Source of the DNA: Verrucomicrobiota bacterium
GTDB lineage: Bacteria > Verrucomicrobiota > Verrucomicrobiia > Limisphaerales > SIBE01
NCBI GenBank assembly: GCA_016871515.1
Contig: VHDE01000019.1
Coordinates: 1-60,890 of the forward strand
Direction of reading: 5' to 3'
Length of the DNA: 60,890 nt
This document shows positions 34,679-42,935 of this stretch, in pieces. Position 1 is the first letter of the stretch, and every line of letters begins with the position of its first letter. The translations under genes were made by a program, and so were the position numbers. A model generated the notes under the pieces. That model was not told the DNA's origin. It did no database searches and worked only from the letters and a program-made list of their open reading frames with translations.

Positions 34679-36477
34679 CCTCACGTTGTTTGGCGGCGCG
34701 GATATTGGATTGGTCGGTGGCAGCGGTTTTGTGGTTCCTGATAACTTCCGCGCCAAGTGCTCATGCATTTGTCACGTACGCCAATCAGTCCGGGCAGCTG
34801 TTGCGTTGGAAGTTGTCCGTGCCGAGCTCATTCGTGCACACGAACGTCGTTAACCGCAACACGAAAGCTATCCGCTATTTTGTGGCGTCGGACCTTTACT
34901 CTCAGGCCAATAGAACTGCAGAACTCAATGCCGTTCGCGCCTGCTTCGGCCAGTGGGAATCGGTCCCGAACACGATTTTGAAATTCGAAGAGGGCGGCAT
35001 GATTGGCGCCGGCGCGGACATCAATACAGCCGACAATACCAACGTTGTCTTCTGGACCAAAGGCACGACACTCGTTAATGGCGGGCGCGACGACATTAGC
35101 GGTTTGCGCGGCTACACGCTCGTTGCTTTTGCCGACGATAATACATTGCTCGAAGCCGACATCGTCTTGAACGCGTTCGACCACCAATGGTTCGCAGACG
35201 TCAATGATTCTGTGAATGCTGGCCAGTTCATCGAGGCGACACTGCTGCATGAGATCGGGCACTTAATCGGGCTCGATCACTCGCCGGTCGGAGCCGCCAC
35301 AGTGACGATTGGCGCTCCGGGCGTGAGCACTGAAGCCGGTCTTTCCGCGGATGAAGTCGCCGCTGCCCAATGGCTTTATTCGCCAGCGTCCTTTCTCGCA
35401 ACTTTAGGCGCAATCCGCGGACGCGTGATCATGAATGGCGTTGGCGTGTTCGGCGCCATGGTGACCGCTGAAAACTCGGCTGGCAATGTAGCGGCCGGCA
35501 CGGTGACTCGCGTTAATGGCGGCTATGAATTGCCAGCTTTGCCTCCAGGGAATTACCTGGTCCGCGCCAGTCCACTCGATCCGTCAAACGTGGACGTCAC
35601 CGCTTCGTTGATGCGCGGTCCAGACATCGCTCCTGATTATGAAGCTGTGGTCACAGCGTTTCATGCTGCTTCTAACAGACCGGTCACGGTTACAGCCGGC
35701 GCAAACGCGAATCTCGATTTCAATGTTACGGCTGGAAATCCTCCATTTCGGATCACCGGCATCAGCGCTGCGGCTGATCATCCGGATGCGGATACGGCCG
35801 ATCGATATGCCACGTCTGTTCGGCAAGGCCAGCGCAATCTGTTTGTCGGCGTTTCATCAACGACGTTGCCCACGAGCGGGGCCACGCTGTCCGTGACCGG
35901 TGACGGTCTGACGGTAGGACCCACAACCTTCGAACCTCTCCGATTTCAAGATGGACGTCATTTGCTCTCGGTTCAGATCAGCGTTGCGTCCAATGCGACT
36001 CCGGGTTTGCGCACCTTCGTTGTTCAGCAAGGAAATAATTTCGCGTACGCGAACGGCTATCTGGAAGTGTTGCCGCCGTTCTCAGATTTTAATTTCGACG
36101 GCTTTGACGATGCGTTTCAACGCCGGTTCTTTCCGCTCTTCACGGCGCCCGAAGCCAAACCCGAGGCCGATCCGGATCAGGACGGATTCAATAATCGATA
36201 CGAACATGAGACAGGTACGGACCCGACAAATCCGCGCTCGGCCCAATTCGCGATTGAGAGTGTCAAACTTACTAGCGCTGGAACTGCGGTCATGTGGCGG
36301 AGCGCACCAGGAAAGAGGTACCAATTATTCAGCCGGTCGGATCTGTCGAATAGTTCCTGGCAAGCCGCCGGCCCGCCCGTCACAGCAAGTGCCTCAACGA
36401 TGCAAGCAGTCGATGCACTTGCGACAAATGTCATTCGGTTTTATCGCGTCCAGCAATTGCCGAATTCTTCTCCCTAA
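34675..36477 (+). CDS. Secreted matrixin-like metalloprotease
   Basis: GTG 34675 overlaps the previous TGA. After a signal peptide (VAAVLWFLITSAPSAHA) comes a metzincin domain with an intact zinc motif H192-E-I-G-H196-L-I-G-L-D-H202, as in matrixins; a calcium/zinc-binding part precedes it. Residues ~245-350 are a carboxypeptidase-regulatory-like fold (IRGRVIMNGVGVFGAMVTA, GGYELPALPPGNYLVRA). Then follow an Ig-like region, a thrombospondin-3-like calcium motif (ADPDQDGFNNRYE) and a short C-terminal beta domain. An extracellular protease role is inferred. Its close paralog at 32698 lacks the first His. No exosortase tail is seen. Confidence 0.8.
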   Translation: MTSRCLAARILDWSVAAVLWFLITSAPSAHAFVTYANQSGQLLRWKLSVPSSFVHTNVVNRNTKAIRYFVASDLYSQANRTAELNAVRACFGQWESVPNTILKFEEGGMIGAGADINTADNTNVVFWTKGTTLVNGGRDDISGLRGYTLVAFADDNTLLEADIVLNAFDHQWFADVNDSVNAGQFIEATLLHEIGHLIGLDHSPVGAATVTIGAPGVSTEAGLSADEVAAAQWLYSPASFLATLGAIRGRVIMNGVGVFGAMVTAENSAGNVAAGTVTRVNGGYELPALPPGNYLVRASPLDPSNVDVTASLMRGPDIAPDYEAVVTAFHAASNRPVTVTAGANANLDFNVTAGNPPFRITGISAAADHPDADTADRYATSVRQGQRNLFVGVSSTTLPTSGATLSVTGDGLTVGPTTFEPLRFQDGRHLLSVQISVASNATPGLRTFVVQQGNNFAYANGYLEVLPPFSDFNFDGFDDAFQRRFFPLFTAPEAKPEADPDQDGFNNRYEHETGTDPTNPRSAQFAIESVKLTSAGTAVMWRSAPGKRYQLFSRSDLSNSSWQAAGPPVTASASTMQAVDALATNVIRFYRVQQLPNSSP

Positions 36478-36806
36478 CACATAGCATTTCTGCGCGGTAA
36501 TAGTACGGATAAAGAATCGTAGTTTCCGGCTTTGCCTTTTTCAGCGCTCCCGGCGTTAATGTGAGGCGTCAATTCTAGATTAGGATTAGAAAGAATTTTG
36601 ACGCCAGGGTTAAGGTGGAGGAGGGAGACTAACTGTTCGGGCAATTCTTCCACCGTTTTTCCCCAGCCTTTCCAGCCACCTCCATGGAAAGTGCAAACGG
36701 TGGGAGACTGCCCGTTTCATCGACCTGAAATTGGTTTGGCTTTTTGTGAGGGCCGTGGAATCATCGCGCGCGAAAAGCAAACACAACTTTAACCCAGGCT
36801 TTCATC
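36478..36806. other. Gene-free 0.33 kb before the DUF1080 gene
   Basis: GGTGGAGGAGGGAGACTAAC and CGGTGGGAGACTGCCCG share a GGGAGACT core, and GGTGGA...TTCCACC can pair. I tried to see a riboswitch in it and could not. Otherwise nothing recognisable. Confidence 0.35.
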
Positions 36807-37442
36807 ATGAAATGTGTCCTCGCCCTCGCCATGTTTTCTTTGGCTGTGAGTCTTTCGTTGGCCGCCGAAAAATCCCAATCGATTTCTCTTTTCGACGGCA
36901 AAACATTTCAAGGTTGGGAAGGGGATACGAACAAGACATGGCGAATTGAGAACCGCGCGATCGTGGGCGGCACGTTGAAGGAACGAGTGCCGCACAATGA
37001 ATTCATTTGCACGACCCGTGGCTACACCAATTTTGTCTTGCGCCTGAAGTTCAAGATTGTCGGGACGGAAGGATTCGTAAACGGCGGTGTCCAGGTGCAG
37101 AGCCAGCGCATCACAAATCCAGCCTACGAGATGAGAGGGTATCAAATCGATATTGGCGATCCGGAATGGTGGGGCTGCATCTATGACGAATCGCGACGGA
37201 ACAAGGTGGTGGCGAAATCCGACATGACCGAGGTGAACAAAGTTTTGAAACGCAACGACTGGAACGAATACGTGATCCGTTGTGAAGGCAAACGGATTCG
37301 CGTTTCGCTGAATGGTTATCAAACTGTGGATTACACCGAACCTGACAACACGATTCCGCAACATGGCCTGATCGGACTGCAAGTTCACGGTGGGGGCAAA
37401 ACCGAGATTTCATACAAAGACATCTCGATTGAAGAACTGTGA
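36807..37442 (+). CDS. Secreted DUF1080 protein (3-keto-disaccharide hydrolase-like)
   Basis: Signal peptide (VLALAMFSLAVSLSLA) then the DUF1080 jelly roll: ISLFDGKTFQGWEGD at the front, IVGGTLKERVPHNEFICTTR, NFVLRLKFKIVGTEGFVNGG with VQVQS, and GLIGLQVHGGGKTEISYKDI at the end. Concanavalin-like fold; some members hydrolyse 3-ketoglycosides and many are only predicted. They are very numerous in Verrucomicrobiota and Planctomycetes. 211 aa is the single-domain size. No sugar-oxidising partner is adjacent. Confidence 0.88.
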   Translation: MKCVLALAMFSLAVSLSLAAEKSQSISLFDGKTFQGWEGDTNKTWRIENRAIVGGTLKERVPHNEFICTTRGYTNFVLRLKFKIVGTEGFVNGGVQVQSQRITNPAYEMRGYQIDIGDPEWWGCIYDESRRNKVVAKSDMTEVNKVLKRNDWNEYVIRCEGKRIRVSLNGYQTVDYTEPDNTIPQHGLIGLQVHGGGKTEISYKDISIEEL

Positions 37443-37592
37443 AGTCAAATCGGGTTAAATGGTTGACTGGTTACATGGTTAGATGAGTTGCATGTTTGCA
37501 TCGTTGCTGAGTTCGTCAGACATTCGGTTGACAAAGCGTCTCGTCTCTTGGCTCGCCGGCATGCCAGGTGACGATTTAACAATTAATGATTA

Positions 37593-38555
37593 ATGACGCA
37601 GCCTCTGGACCCGTTCGAAAGAATCAAAGCCGCCCAAGAACGTCTGCGCGGCCAGGCCCATGTTACGCCAGTTGTTGCGTCGCGAACGTTGGATCGCCAG
37701 TTAGGTGCGCAGGTCTTTTTCAAATGCGAAAATCTCCAGCGCGTGGGCGCTTTCAAGTTTCGTGGAGCGTACAACGCAATCTCCCAGCTTTCCGATGCCC
37801 AAAAATCGCGCGGTGTCATCGCCTATTCTTCCGGGAATCACGCGCAAGCCGTCGCGTTGGTAGGCCAACTGCTCGGCGTTCGCACGACGGTCGTGATGCC
37901 CAAAGATGCGCCGGCCACAAAGCGAGCTGCCACAGAAGGATATGGAGCGGCGGTTGTGGAATACGACCCACAAACGACGGCTCGCGAAGAAATCGCGCGA
38001 ACCTTGGCAGACCAACATGGCTATACCACTGTGCCGCCGTTCGATCATCCGGAGATCGTCGCAGGACAAGGCACCGCCGCGCTTGAGTTATTCCAGGAAG
38101 TAAAGAATCTAGATATGTTGCTCGTTCCGTGCGGGGGGGCGGGCCTGTTGAGCGGGTCTGCTATTGCGAGTAAGGCGGTCAATCCAACTTGCCGAGTCAT
38201 TGGAATCGAGCCTGAACTGGGCGATGATGCGACGAGGTCTTTTCATGCCAAGACCCTTCACACAATTAAACCGCCACAGACGATTGCTGATGGCACGCGG
38301 ACGACGTCACTAGGCAAACTCACCTTCCCGCTCGTGCTGCAATATGTCGACGACATGAAAACAGTTTCCGAGCCGGCGATTGCCGAGGCCGTGCGATTCT
38401 TATTCTATCGAATGAAGCTTGTGGTTGAACCGTCCGGGGCGCTGGGGTTAGCTGCGTTGTTGAGCCGAGTCGTTGCGCCGTCAGGACGCGCCGGTGTCAT
38501 TCTCAGCGGAGGCAATGTCGATGGTCCGACGATGACGGCGATCCTCGCCATGTAG
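37593..38555 (+). CDS. Threonine dehydratase / serine racemase-like PLP enzyme
   Basis: Fold type II PLP enzyme. The PLP lysine is in VGAFKFRGAYNA (Lys ~52). SSGNHAQAVAL is the phosphate-side Asn loop, and PCGGAGLLSGSA the glycine loop. 320 residues, without the C-terminal ACT-like regulatory domain of biosynthetic IlvA, so it resembles catabolic threonine dehydratase or serine racemase. A deaminase of L-Thr/L-Ser is the likely activity; racemase cannot be excluded. ATG 37593 is preceded by a possible TTAACAATTAATGATT leader with no Shine-Dalgarno. Confidence 0.88.
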   Translation: MTQPLDPFERIKAAQERLRGQAHVTPVVASRTLDRQLGAQVFFKCENLQRVGAFKFRGAYNAISQLSDAQKSRGVIAYSSGNHAQAVALVGQLLGVRTTVVMPKDAPATKRAATEGYGAAVVEYDPQTTAREEIARTLADQHGYTTVPPFDHPEIVAGQGTAALELFQEVKNLDMLLVPCGGAGLLSGSAIASKAVNPTCRVIGIEPELGDDATRSFHAKTLHTIKPPQTIADGTRTTSLGKLTFPLVLQYVDDMKTVSEPAIAEAVRFLFYRMKLVVEPSGALGLAALLSRVVAPSGRAGVILSGGNVDGPTMTAILAM

Positions 38556-38576
38556 CTCTAGATGGCAGTTTGCGGG

Positions 38577-38652
38577 GTAGGGCGAACCTGCTGGTGAGCC
38601 GTCAACCAGTAATCGCGGATTGTTTTTGGAGGCTCACCAGCAGGTTCGTCCT
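38577..38652. repeat. Palindromic repeat, family D (AACCTGCTGGTGAGCC type)
   Basis: GGGCGAACCTGCTGGTGAGC is answered by GCTCACCAGCAGGTTCGTCC. It lies between the convergent dehydratase and tatC genes. Half of a family A element (GACGCGCTGTCCTAC) follows at about 38683-38698. Confidence 0.85.
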
Positions 38653-38703
38653 GGCTCGATGATGAGTTAGTTCAAGATCGGCCAGACGCGCTGTCCTACT
38701 TGG

Positions 38704-39570
38704 TTATTCCGTTGGCGAGGAACGATCAGGCGATCGCGTCGCTAGACTCATTTCAGAAGCGCTTTTTTTTTGCCGTTCCCAGTATCCCGAGACCATCACG
38801 CAAACTTCGTAAACAAGCTGCATCGCCAGGGTCATCAGAAACGTGGTGACAATGTCTGCGGGCGTCAGCACTGCGCAAATGATAAAGTTCACGACAAACA
38901 TGTAAGAGCGGCCCTTAACCAGCATTCGATGGGTAATGATTTCCAGGCGAATCAAGGTCAGAATCAATACGGGCACCTCGCAGATCAATCCGACGCCGAG
39001 CATGAACTTAACGGCAAATTGAAAATATCCCTCTCCGCGCCAAATGCTCGTATCGAAGCCGAGGTACTTGTTGTATTTAACCAAGGCTTCCAGCGATACC
39101 GGCAAGATAACAAAATAGCAAAGGATGACGCCTGCCAGAAAGAATCCAGAACCAACGGTGAAAGCCGTGAGCAGATACTTCTTCTCCTTGGCCTTGAGAG
39201 CCGGAATAACAAACTCTCCAATAAAATACAGAATGAAGGGAAGACCTAACATCAGACCGGCGTAGAACGCTATCTTCAAGCTAACCATGAACCCTCCGAT
39301 CGGTTCCAACAGTTCCAGCTTGGTGGCATCGAGGCCAGCCTTATCCATTGGCCACTTCATGATCTGAATGAGCTGCTTCGCCGCAAGCAGACACACGATC
39401 ATGCCGACAACTAATGCCGAGCTGGCTTTGATGATTGTCCAGCGAAGGTCTTCGAGATGTTCTAGAAACGACTTAACCGGGCCGCCCTCTCCATCCTCCT
39501 CTTCTACCTGTGGATGGGAATGGGAATGAGAATGAGAATGATAATGCTGATCTTCCGGTTCATCAGCCAT
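38704..39570 (-). CDS. tatC: Twin-arginine translocase subunit TatC
   Basis: Six transmembrane helices and the family marks: SFLEHLEDLRWTIIKASSAL at the front, EPIGGFMVSLKIAFYAGLML, and PADIVTTFLMTLAMQLVYEV near the end. It forms the signal-recognising core of the Tat system that exports folded proteins. The N-terminus has an unusual HYHSHSHSHSHPQ run before an acidic stretch, encoded by an AATGGG/GAGAAT-like microsatellite. It follows tatA by 24 bases. No tatB is nearby. Confidence 0.95.
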   Translation of the reverse strand: MADEPEDQHYHSHSHSHSHPQVEEEDGEGGPVKSFLEHLEDLRWTIIKASSALVVGMIVCLLAAKQLIQIMKWPMDKAGLDATKLELLEPIGGFMVSLKIAFYAGLMLGLPFILYFIGEFVIPALKAKEKKYLLTAFTVGSGFFLAGVILCYFVILPVSLEALVKYNKYLGFDTSIWRGEGYFQFAVKFMLGVGLICEVPVLILTLIRLEIITHRMLVKGRSYMFVVNFIICAVLTPADIVTTFLMTLAMQLVYEVCVMVSGYWERQKKSASEMSLATRSPDRSSPTE

Positions 39571-39594
39571 GGTAAAACCCCGACGAAACTCGGT

Positions 39595-39867
39595 TTAGGC
39601 TTTGGATTCCGACGAATGCACGGCCGATTCAGTCGTCCTCGCGTGTGTCTCGGGGGGAAGTTTCTTCGGCGTCGGCGGAGGGGCATCCATATCGATTGCC
39701 GACTCGAGTTCTTCCTGAACCTCGCGTGTGGATTTCTTGAACTCGCGGATGCCTTGTCCTAAACCGCGGGCCAATTCCGGGAGTTTCTTGGCGCCAAACA
39801 AAATTAGAATTGCGGCGAGAATAAGTAGAATCTCCCAGCCGTTCAGCCATGCGAACATCATATTCAT
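39595..39867 (-). CDS. tatA: Twin-arginine translocase subunit TatA
   Basis: 90 aa: one transmembrane helix ([20 protein letters not shown]), then the amphipathic helix [20 protein letters not shown] and a Pro/Glu-rich tail. [14 protein letters not shown] is the TatA hallmark (TatB would usually have Glu-Pro further on). Forms the pore-like oligomer with TatC just downstream. TatA alone probably serves TatB function too, as in other two-component Tat systems. Confidence 0.93.
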   Translation of the reverse strand: MNMMFAWLNGWEILLILAAILILFGAKKLPELARGLGQGIREFKKSTREVQEELESAIDMDAPPPTPKKLPPETHARTTESAVHSSESKA

Positions 39868-39936
39868 AAAAACGCTATTTTCAGAGTTGCCCGAAGCTAA
39901 GCCAGCAAACTCGAATAGTAAAGAGTCAAAAGCCTA

Positions 39937-40040
39937 TGTTTGGCAGGGCGCGTCACTCGGTGCGCGCCATTTTCGCCAAGCAAGCAAGCTGCGCTGAGTG
40001 CAGTTGCGGGCGCGCACGGAGTGACGCGCCCTGCCAAACA
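39937..40040. repeat. Palindromic repeat, family E (TGTTTGGCAGGGCGCGTCACTC)
   Basis: TGTTTGGCAGGGCGCGTCAC is mirrored by GTGACGCGCCCTGCCAAACA about 64 bases on, with GGTGCGCGCC/GGGCGCGCAC inside. It separates pal from tatA and could end or weaken the tol-pal transcript. Confidence 0.85.
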
Positions 40041-40043
40041 TTA

Positions 40044-40658
40044 TCACTGCGCTGCCGCTTTTGGCTTCAACAGAATAAATTCAGCGCGCCGGTTTTTCGC
40101 CCAAGCTGACTCATCGCTTCCGAGCACGGCTGGCTTGTCTTCGCCGAAGCTAATCGTGCTGACACGTTCCGGCGCGATTCCAAGTGCAACGAGCGCTTCC
40201 CGGACAGACAACGCGCGGCGTTCGCCGAGAGCCCGGTTGTACTCAGGTGTTCCGCGTTCGTCACAATGACCTTCTACTTCCAGTTTGAAGGCCGGTTCGT
40301 TTTTTAGATAGGCCGCTACCGCGTCCACTTTTGCTTTCTCATTCGCTCGAACTGCTGAGCTGTCGAATTCAAAATAGACCGTGCTTTGCTTGAAAGTCTC
40401 ACGGTCCACATTGTAATTGTCTCTGGTCTCGCCGCGCGGGGGCAATTCGCCATCAGGTATCGGCGTTCGGCCCGCGCGAGGATCGTCGGGAACGGCTGGA
40501 CCTCCCAGCTCACCCGGTCGAGGATTCTGATCTGTTGGAGGGCTGGCCCGGCTGCTGCCCGGGATTGGCGTTAGCCCTTTATGCTTTTTCGGAAAACATC
40601 CAACACAGAAAATTGTCAGACTGATGGCAACCGCCAAGAGCTTAGTTACGCTGTTCAT
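40044..40658 (-). CDS. pal: Peptidoglycan-associated lipoprotein
   Basis: ATG 40658 begins a lipoprotein signal (KLLAVAISLTIFCVGC). A Pro-rich linker leads into an OmpA-type peptidoglycan-binding domain: VYFEFDSSAVRANEKAKVDA, LEVEGHCDERGTPEYNRALG (with the diaminopimelate-binding Asp and Arg) and ERRALSVREAL. Pal tethers the outer membrane to the cell wall and binds TolB, whose gene is immediately upstream. 204 aa; the C-terminal KPKAAAQ tail is short. Confidence 0.95.
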   Translation of the reverse strand: MNSVTKLLAVAISLTIFCVGCFPKKHKGLTPIPGSSRASPPTDQNPRPGELGGPAVPDDPRAGRTPIPDGELPPRGETRDNYNVDRETFKQSTVYFEFDSSAVRANEKAKVDAVAAYLKNEPAFKLEVEGHCDERGTPEYNRALGERRALSVREALVALGIAPERVSTISFGEDKPAVLGSDESAWAKNRRAEFILLKPKAAAQ

Positions 40659-40686
40659 TTTCGTCTGCTTTTGAAAAATGGAAGTC

Positions 40687-42024
40687 TCATTTTGCCCAAC
40701 TTGGCTGGGAAGAGCTTCCGGAATTTTGGGGCACATCCTTGACTCCTTTGGTTAACACGTCAAGCAAAGAGAGTGTGCTGCGGCCTCGCGCGCGCCGAGT
40801 GAAGATGACTGTCCGCGAATTCGGCGCCCAAGAAGGATCTTCGCCATCCGCCAAGGTCACAACATCTCCACCCTCTGCGGGAACTAAACAAATGGCAAAG
40901 TTCCTCCACATCGAAGTGAAAACAATCCATTTCCCGTTTGGCGACCACTCCGGTTCGGTCGGCCGGCTGGCTCCAGCCGTCCGCAACCTCCGCATTTCAC
41001 CTCCATCTGCTGAAATGAGATAAAGTCCAGGCGTCCCTTCCCTGGATGAAACGAAGCAAATGGTGCGTCCATCCGGCGACCAACAAGGTGACGACTCGTC
41101 TTCTCGCGTTTTGGTCAACTGCTTGAGGTTCCCACCAGTGGCGGCATCGGCGACATATAAGTCCGGACTCCCGCGAAAGCTCAGGATCATGGCGATTCGC
41201 TTGCCGTCGGGTGAAAGCGCTGGACTGGTGTTGAGACCCGGATGTTGAGCGATGACTTTTCGCTCCCGCGAACCCAAATCGTGCGAGTAGATGTCCGGAT
41301 ACCCCGACTTGTAAGAGGTGTAGTACAGCATGCGCCGTCCGGGAACCCAGGTCGGGGCTGCGACGATGGCTTGATCGGCTGTCACGGGCGCGGCATTCGC
41401 CCCGTCGTAATCGGCGACATAGAGCTCGCTATTGTTCGAGCGAATGCTCTTAAACGCAATCTTCGTCCGCGCGATGCCCGGCTTTCCGGTGATCTTCAAG
41501 ACGATGTCATCCGCAAACGCATGCGCTTGAGTTCGCAAGCTGGCGTCGGTGTAGCGCACGGCCAGCACGTTGGCTTTGCTGATTCGGTCCGTGACGCGGC
41601 CTTCGACTTGGCCGTTGTTGCTTCCTGTGATGTTGTATTGCGCGACTTCAGGGGCAACGTTCGTAAAACCTTGCACTTCCAAATCGAACTTGAGCACGTC
41701 TCGAACTTCGCCGGAGAACCCGCTGAGGGAAATCGGGATCAGGGGAATGCCTTCACGGATTCTGACGATGTCGAATTCCGGTTGGGCGACGAGCCGGGGA
41801 GCAGTTGTTGAAAGCAACAGAAGAGCAAGCGCGGCGAACCGCTGGATTGGTAGGGCGGCGCTGCTGCGCCGCCGACATCGCAGTGCCCCGGCGGCGCAGC
41901 AGCGCCGCCCTACCTTCCGGTTCGTGGTCGGACAGGGCATCCCACCTGTCCCGGTGCGCTTCGAAGTTTGGACAGGCGAGACGCGCTGTCCTTCTGGCCG
42001 CTTCATGGGGAAGGGTAAATTCAT
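40687..42024 (-). CDS. tolB: Tol-Pal system protein TolB with repeat-expanded N-terminus
   Basis: The C-terminal six-bladed propeller is clear: repeats such as NTSPALSPDGKRIAMILSFR, SPCWSPDGRTICFVSSREGT and PTEPEWSPNGKWIVFTSMWR. The N-terminal TolB domain holds GFTNVAPEVAQYNITGS. It is periplasmic and binds Pal. ATG 42024 overlaps the TolA-like stop (ATGA). Between MKR (ATG 42006) and the hydrophobic FAALALLLLSTTAPRLVAQ lie 53 extra codons encoded by two palindromic repeats flanked by CCGCT direct repeats, 159 bp apart. Removal on paper gives MKRFAALALLLL..., a normal signal. Whether the extended Arg/Cys-rich leader still works is unknown; an internal ATG at 41940 is an alternative. Confidence 0.9.
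   Translation of the reverse strand: MNLPFPMKRPEGQRVSPVQTSKRTGTGGMPCPTTNRKVGRRCCAAGALRCRRRSSAALPIQRFAALALLLLSTTAPRLVAQPEFDIVRIREGIPLIPISLSGFSGEVRDVLKFDLEVQGFTNVAPEVAQYNITGSNNGQVEGRVTDRISKANVLAVRYTDASLRTQAHAFADDIVLKITGKPGIARTKIAFKSIRSNNSELYVADYDGANAAPVTADQAIVAAPTWVPGRRMLYYTSYKSGYPDIYSHDLGSRERKVIAQHPGLNTSPALSPDGKRIAMILSFRGSPDLYVADAATGGNLKQLTKTREDESSPCWSPDGRTICFVSSREGTPGLYLISADGGEMRRLRTAGASRPTEPEWSPNGKWIVFTSMWRNFAICLVPAEGGDVVTLADGEDPSWAPNSRTVIFTRRARGRSTLSLLDVLTKGVKDVPQNSGSSSQPSWAK
41849..41993. repeat. Two palindromes (families H and A) inserted in the tolB start
   Basis: 41849-41914 is GGTAGGGCGGCGCTGCTGCG ... GCAGCAGCGCCGCCCTACC, a strong perfect hairpin. 41930-41993 is the family A pair GGACAGGGCATCCCACCTGTC / GACAGGCGAGACGCGCTGTC. 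CCGCT occurs just outside on both sides (41839-41843 and 41998-42002), looking like a 5-bp target duplication. The inserted unit is 159 bp, a multiple of three. Confidence 0.85.
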
Positions 42025-42935
42025 CCGGAGAATCGTTTGGATTTGAGGTTAAAGTTCAGGATCAACGTCCTGTCGTGGTCTTTGGCTCCTTCAGGAAAGG
42101 GGTCCACGTCGCGAACACGCTGCAAAGCATGGCGCACGGATTCGTCCAGCGGCGCGTTGCCGGACTTTTGAAGGATCTTGAAAGCGCTCACCTTGCCATT
42201 CCGGAGAATCGTCACCGATGCCTTGACGGTCGCAGTACTTTCGATGTTGGGACCGGGAATCCATGCGTCATCGAACCTTTTCACAACGACCCAGTGCCAA
42301 TTGGCGTAAGCTTCGCCGGCTCCAATATTCGGGAGTTCTACCCCACTGCCGCTGGACCCACTTCGGTTCAAAGCCTCGCTCAGCTTGCTGATGCTTTCAG
42401 AGTAACGCGCCCGCGCTTCTTTCGCCGCTTTCGCCTCTGCTTCAGCCTGAGCCCGAGCCTTTGACGCTTGCTGGGAATTGCTCGGCGCTTTGGTGTAGCT
42501 CGGCACGATCTCGTGTTTCTTGGGCTTCTCCTTTGGCGCCGTTTCGTTTGGAGTTGGCTTAGGTGGAGTCTGAGTGGCTTCGCGGGCCGGCTTTATCGGC
42601 AGATCCGGTTCCTTCTTCGGCGTGGGAGGAGCGGGTTTTGGTTCCACGCGGACGGGCGCCGGTGGTTCCGGAAGCGGTTCGCTGCGAAGGGCGGGCTGTG
42701 GTGGAGGCGCCTCGGGCTGTGCAGGCGCGGGATCTCCGGCGGGTTTGGACGAACCGGCGCTGGCAAAGGGTTCGTCAATCAGCTTAGACGGAATGAAATT
42801 CAGAACCTGAATTTGCTCGGTCTTCTTATTCTTATCCTCGGAGAGAAAGAACGCGGGCGAGACAAAGAGCAGCAGGACCAGCGATAAATGCATCGTGGTC
42901 GAAGCGATAAAACACTTTTTTTGCAGTCTGCTCAT
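42021..42935 (-). CDS. TolA/TonB-like periplasm-spanning protein
   Basis: One N-terminal membrane anchor (MHLSLVLLLFVSPAFFLSE) is followed by a long Pro/Lys/Glu-rich and then Ala/Glu-rich region (residues ~60-190, predicted extended and coiled). A TonB-C-type domain closes it (ATVKASVTILRNGKVSAFKI, then LDESVRHALQRV, then FPEG). Position between tolR and tolB makes it the TolA equivalent, linking TolQR energy to TolB/Pal. TolA itself is poorly conserved in sequence, so the name rests on the context. ATGA overlaps at both ends: its start with the tolR stop, its stop with the tolB start. Confidence 0.85.
   Translation of the reverse strand: MSRLQKKCFIASTTMHLSLVLLLFVSPAFFLSEDKNKKTEQIQVLNFIPSKLIDEPFASAGSSKPAGDPAPAQPEAPPPQPALRSEPLPEPPAPVRVEPKPAPPTPKKEPDLPIKPAREATQTPPKPTPNETAPKEKPKKHEIVPSYTKAPSNSQQASKARAQAEAEAKAAKEARARYSESISKLSEALNRSGSSGSGVELPNIGAGEAYANWHWVVVKRFDDAWIPGPNIESTATVKASVTILRNGKVSAFKILQKSGNAPLDESVRHALQRVRDVDPFPEGAKDHDRTLILNFNLKSKRFSG

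Noticed and set aside
36590..36740. Possible riboswitch upstream of the DUF1080 gene (GGGAGACT repeats)
   Set aside because: I could not fit it to a known aptamer; the pairing is short and inconsistent.
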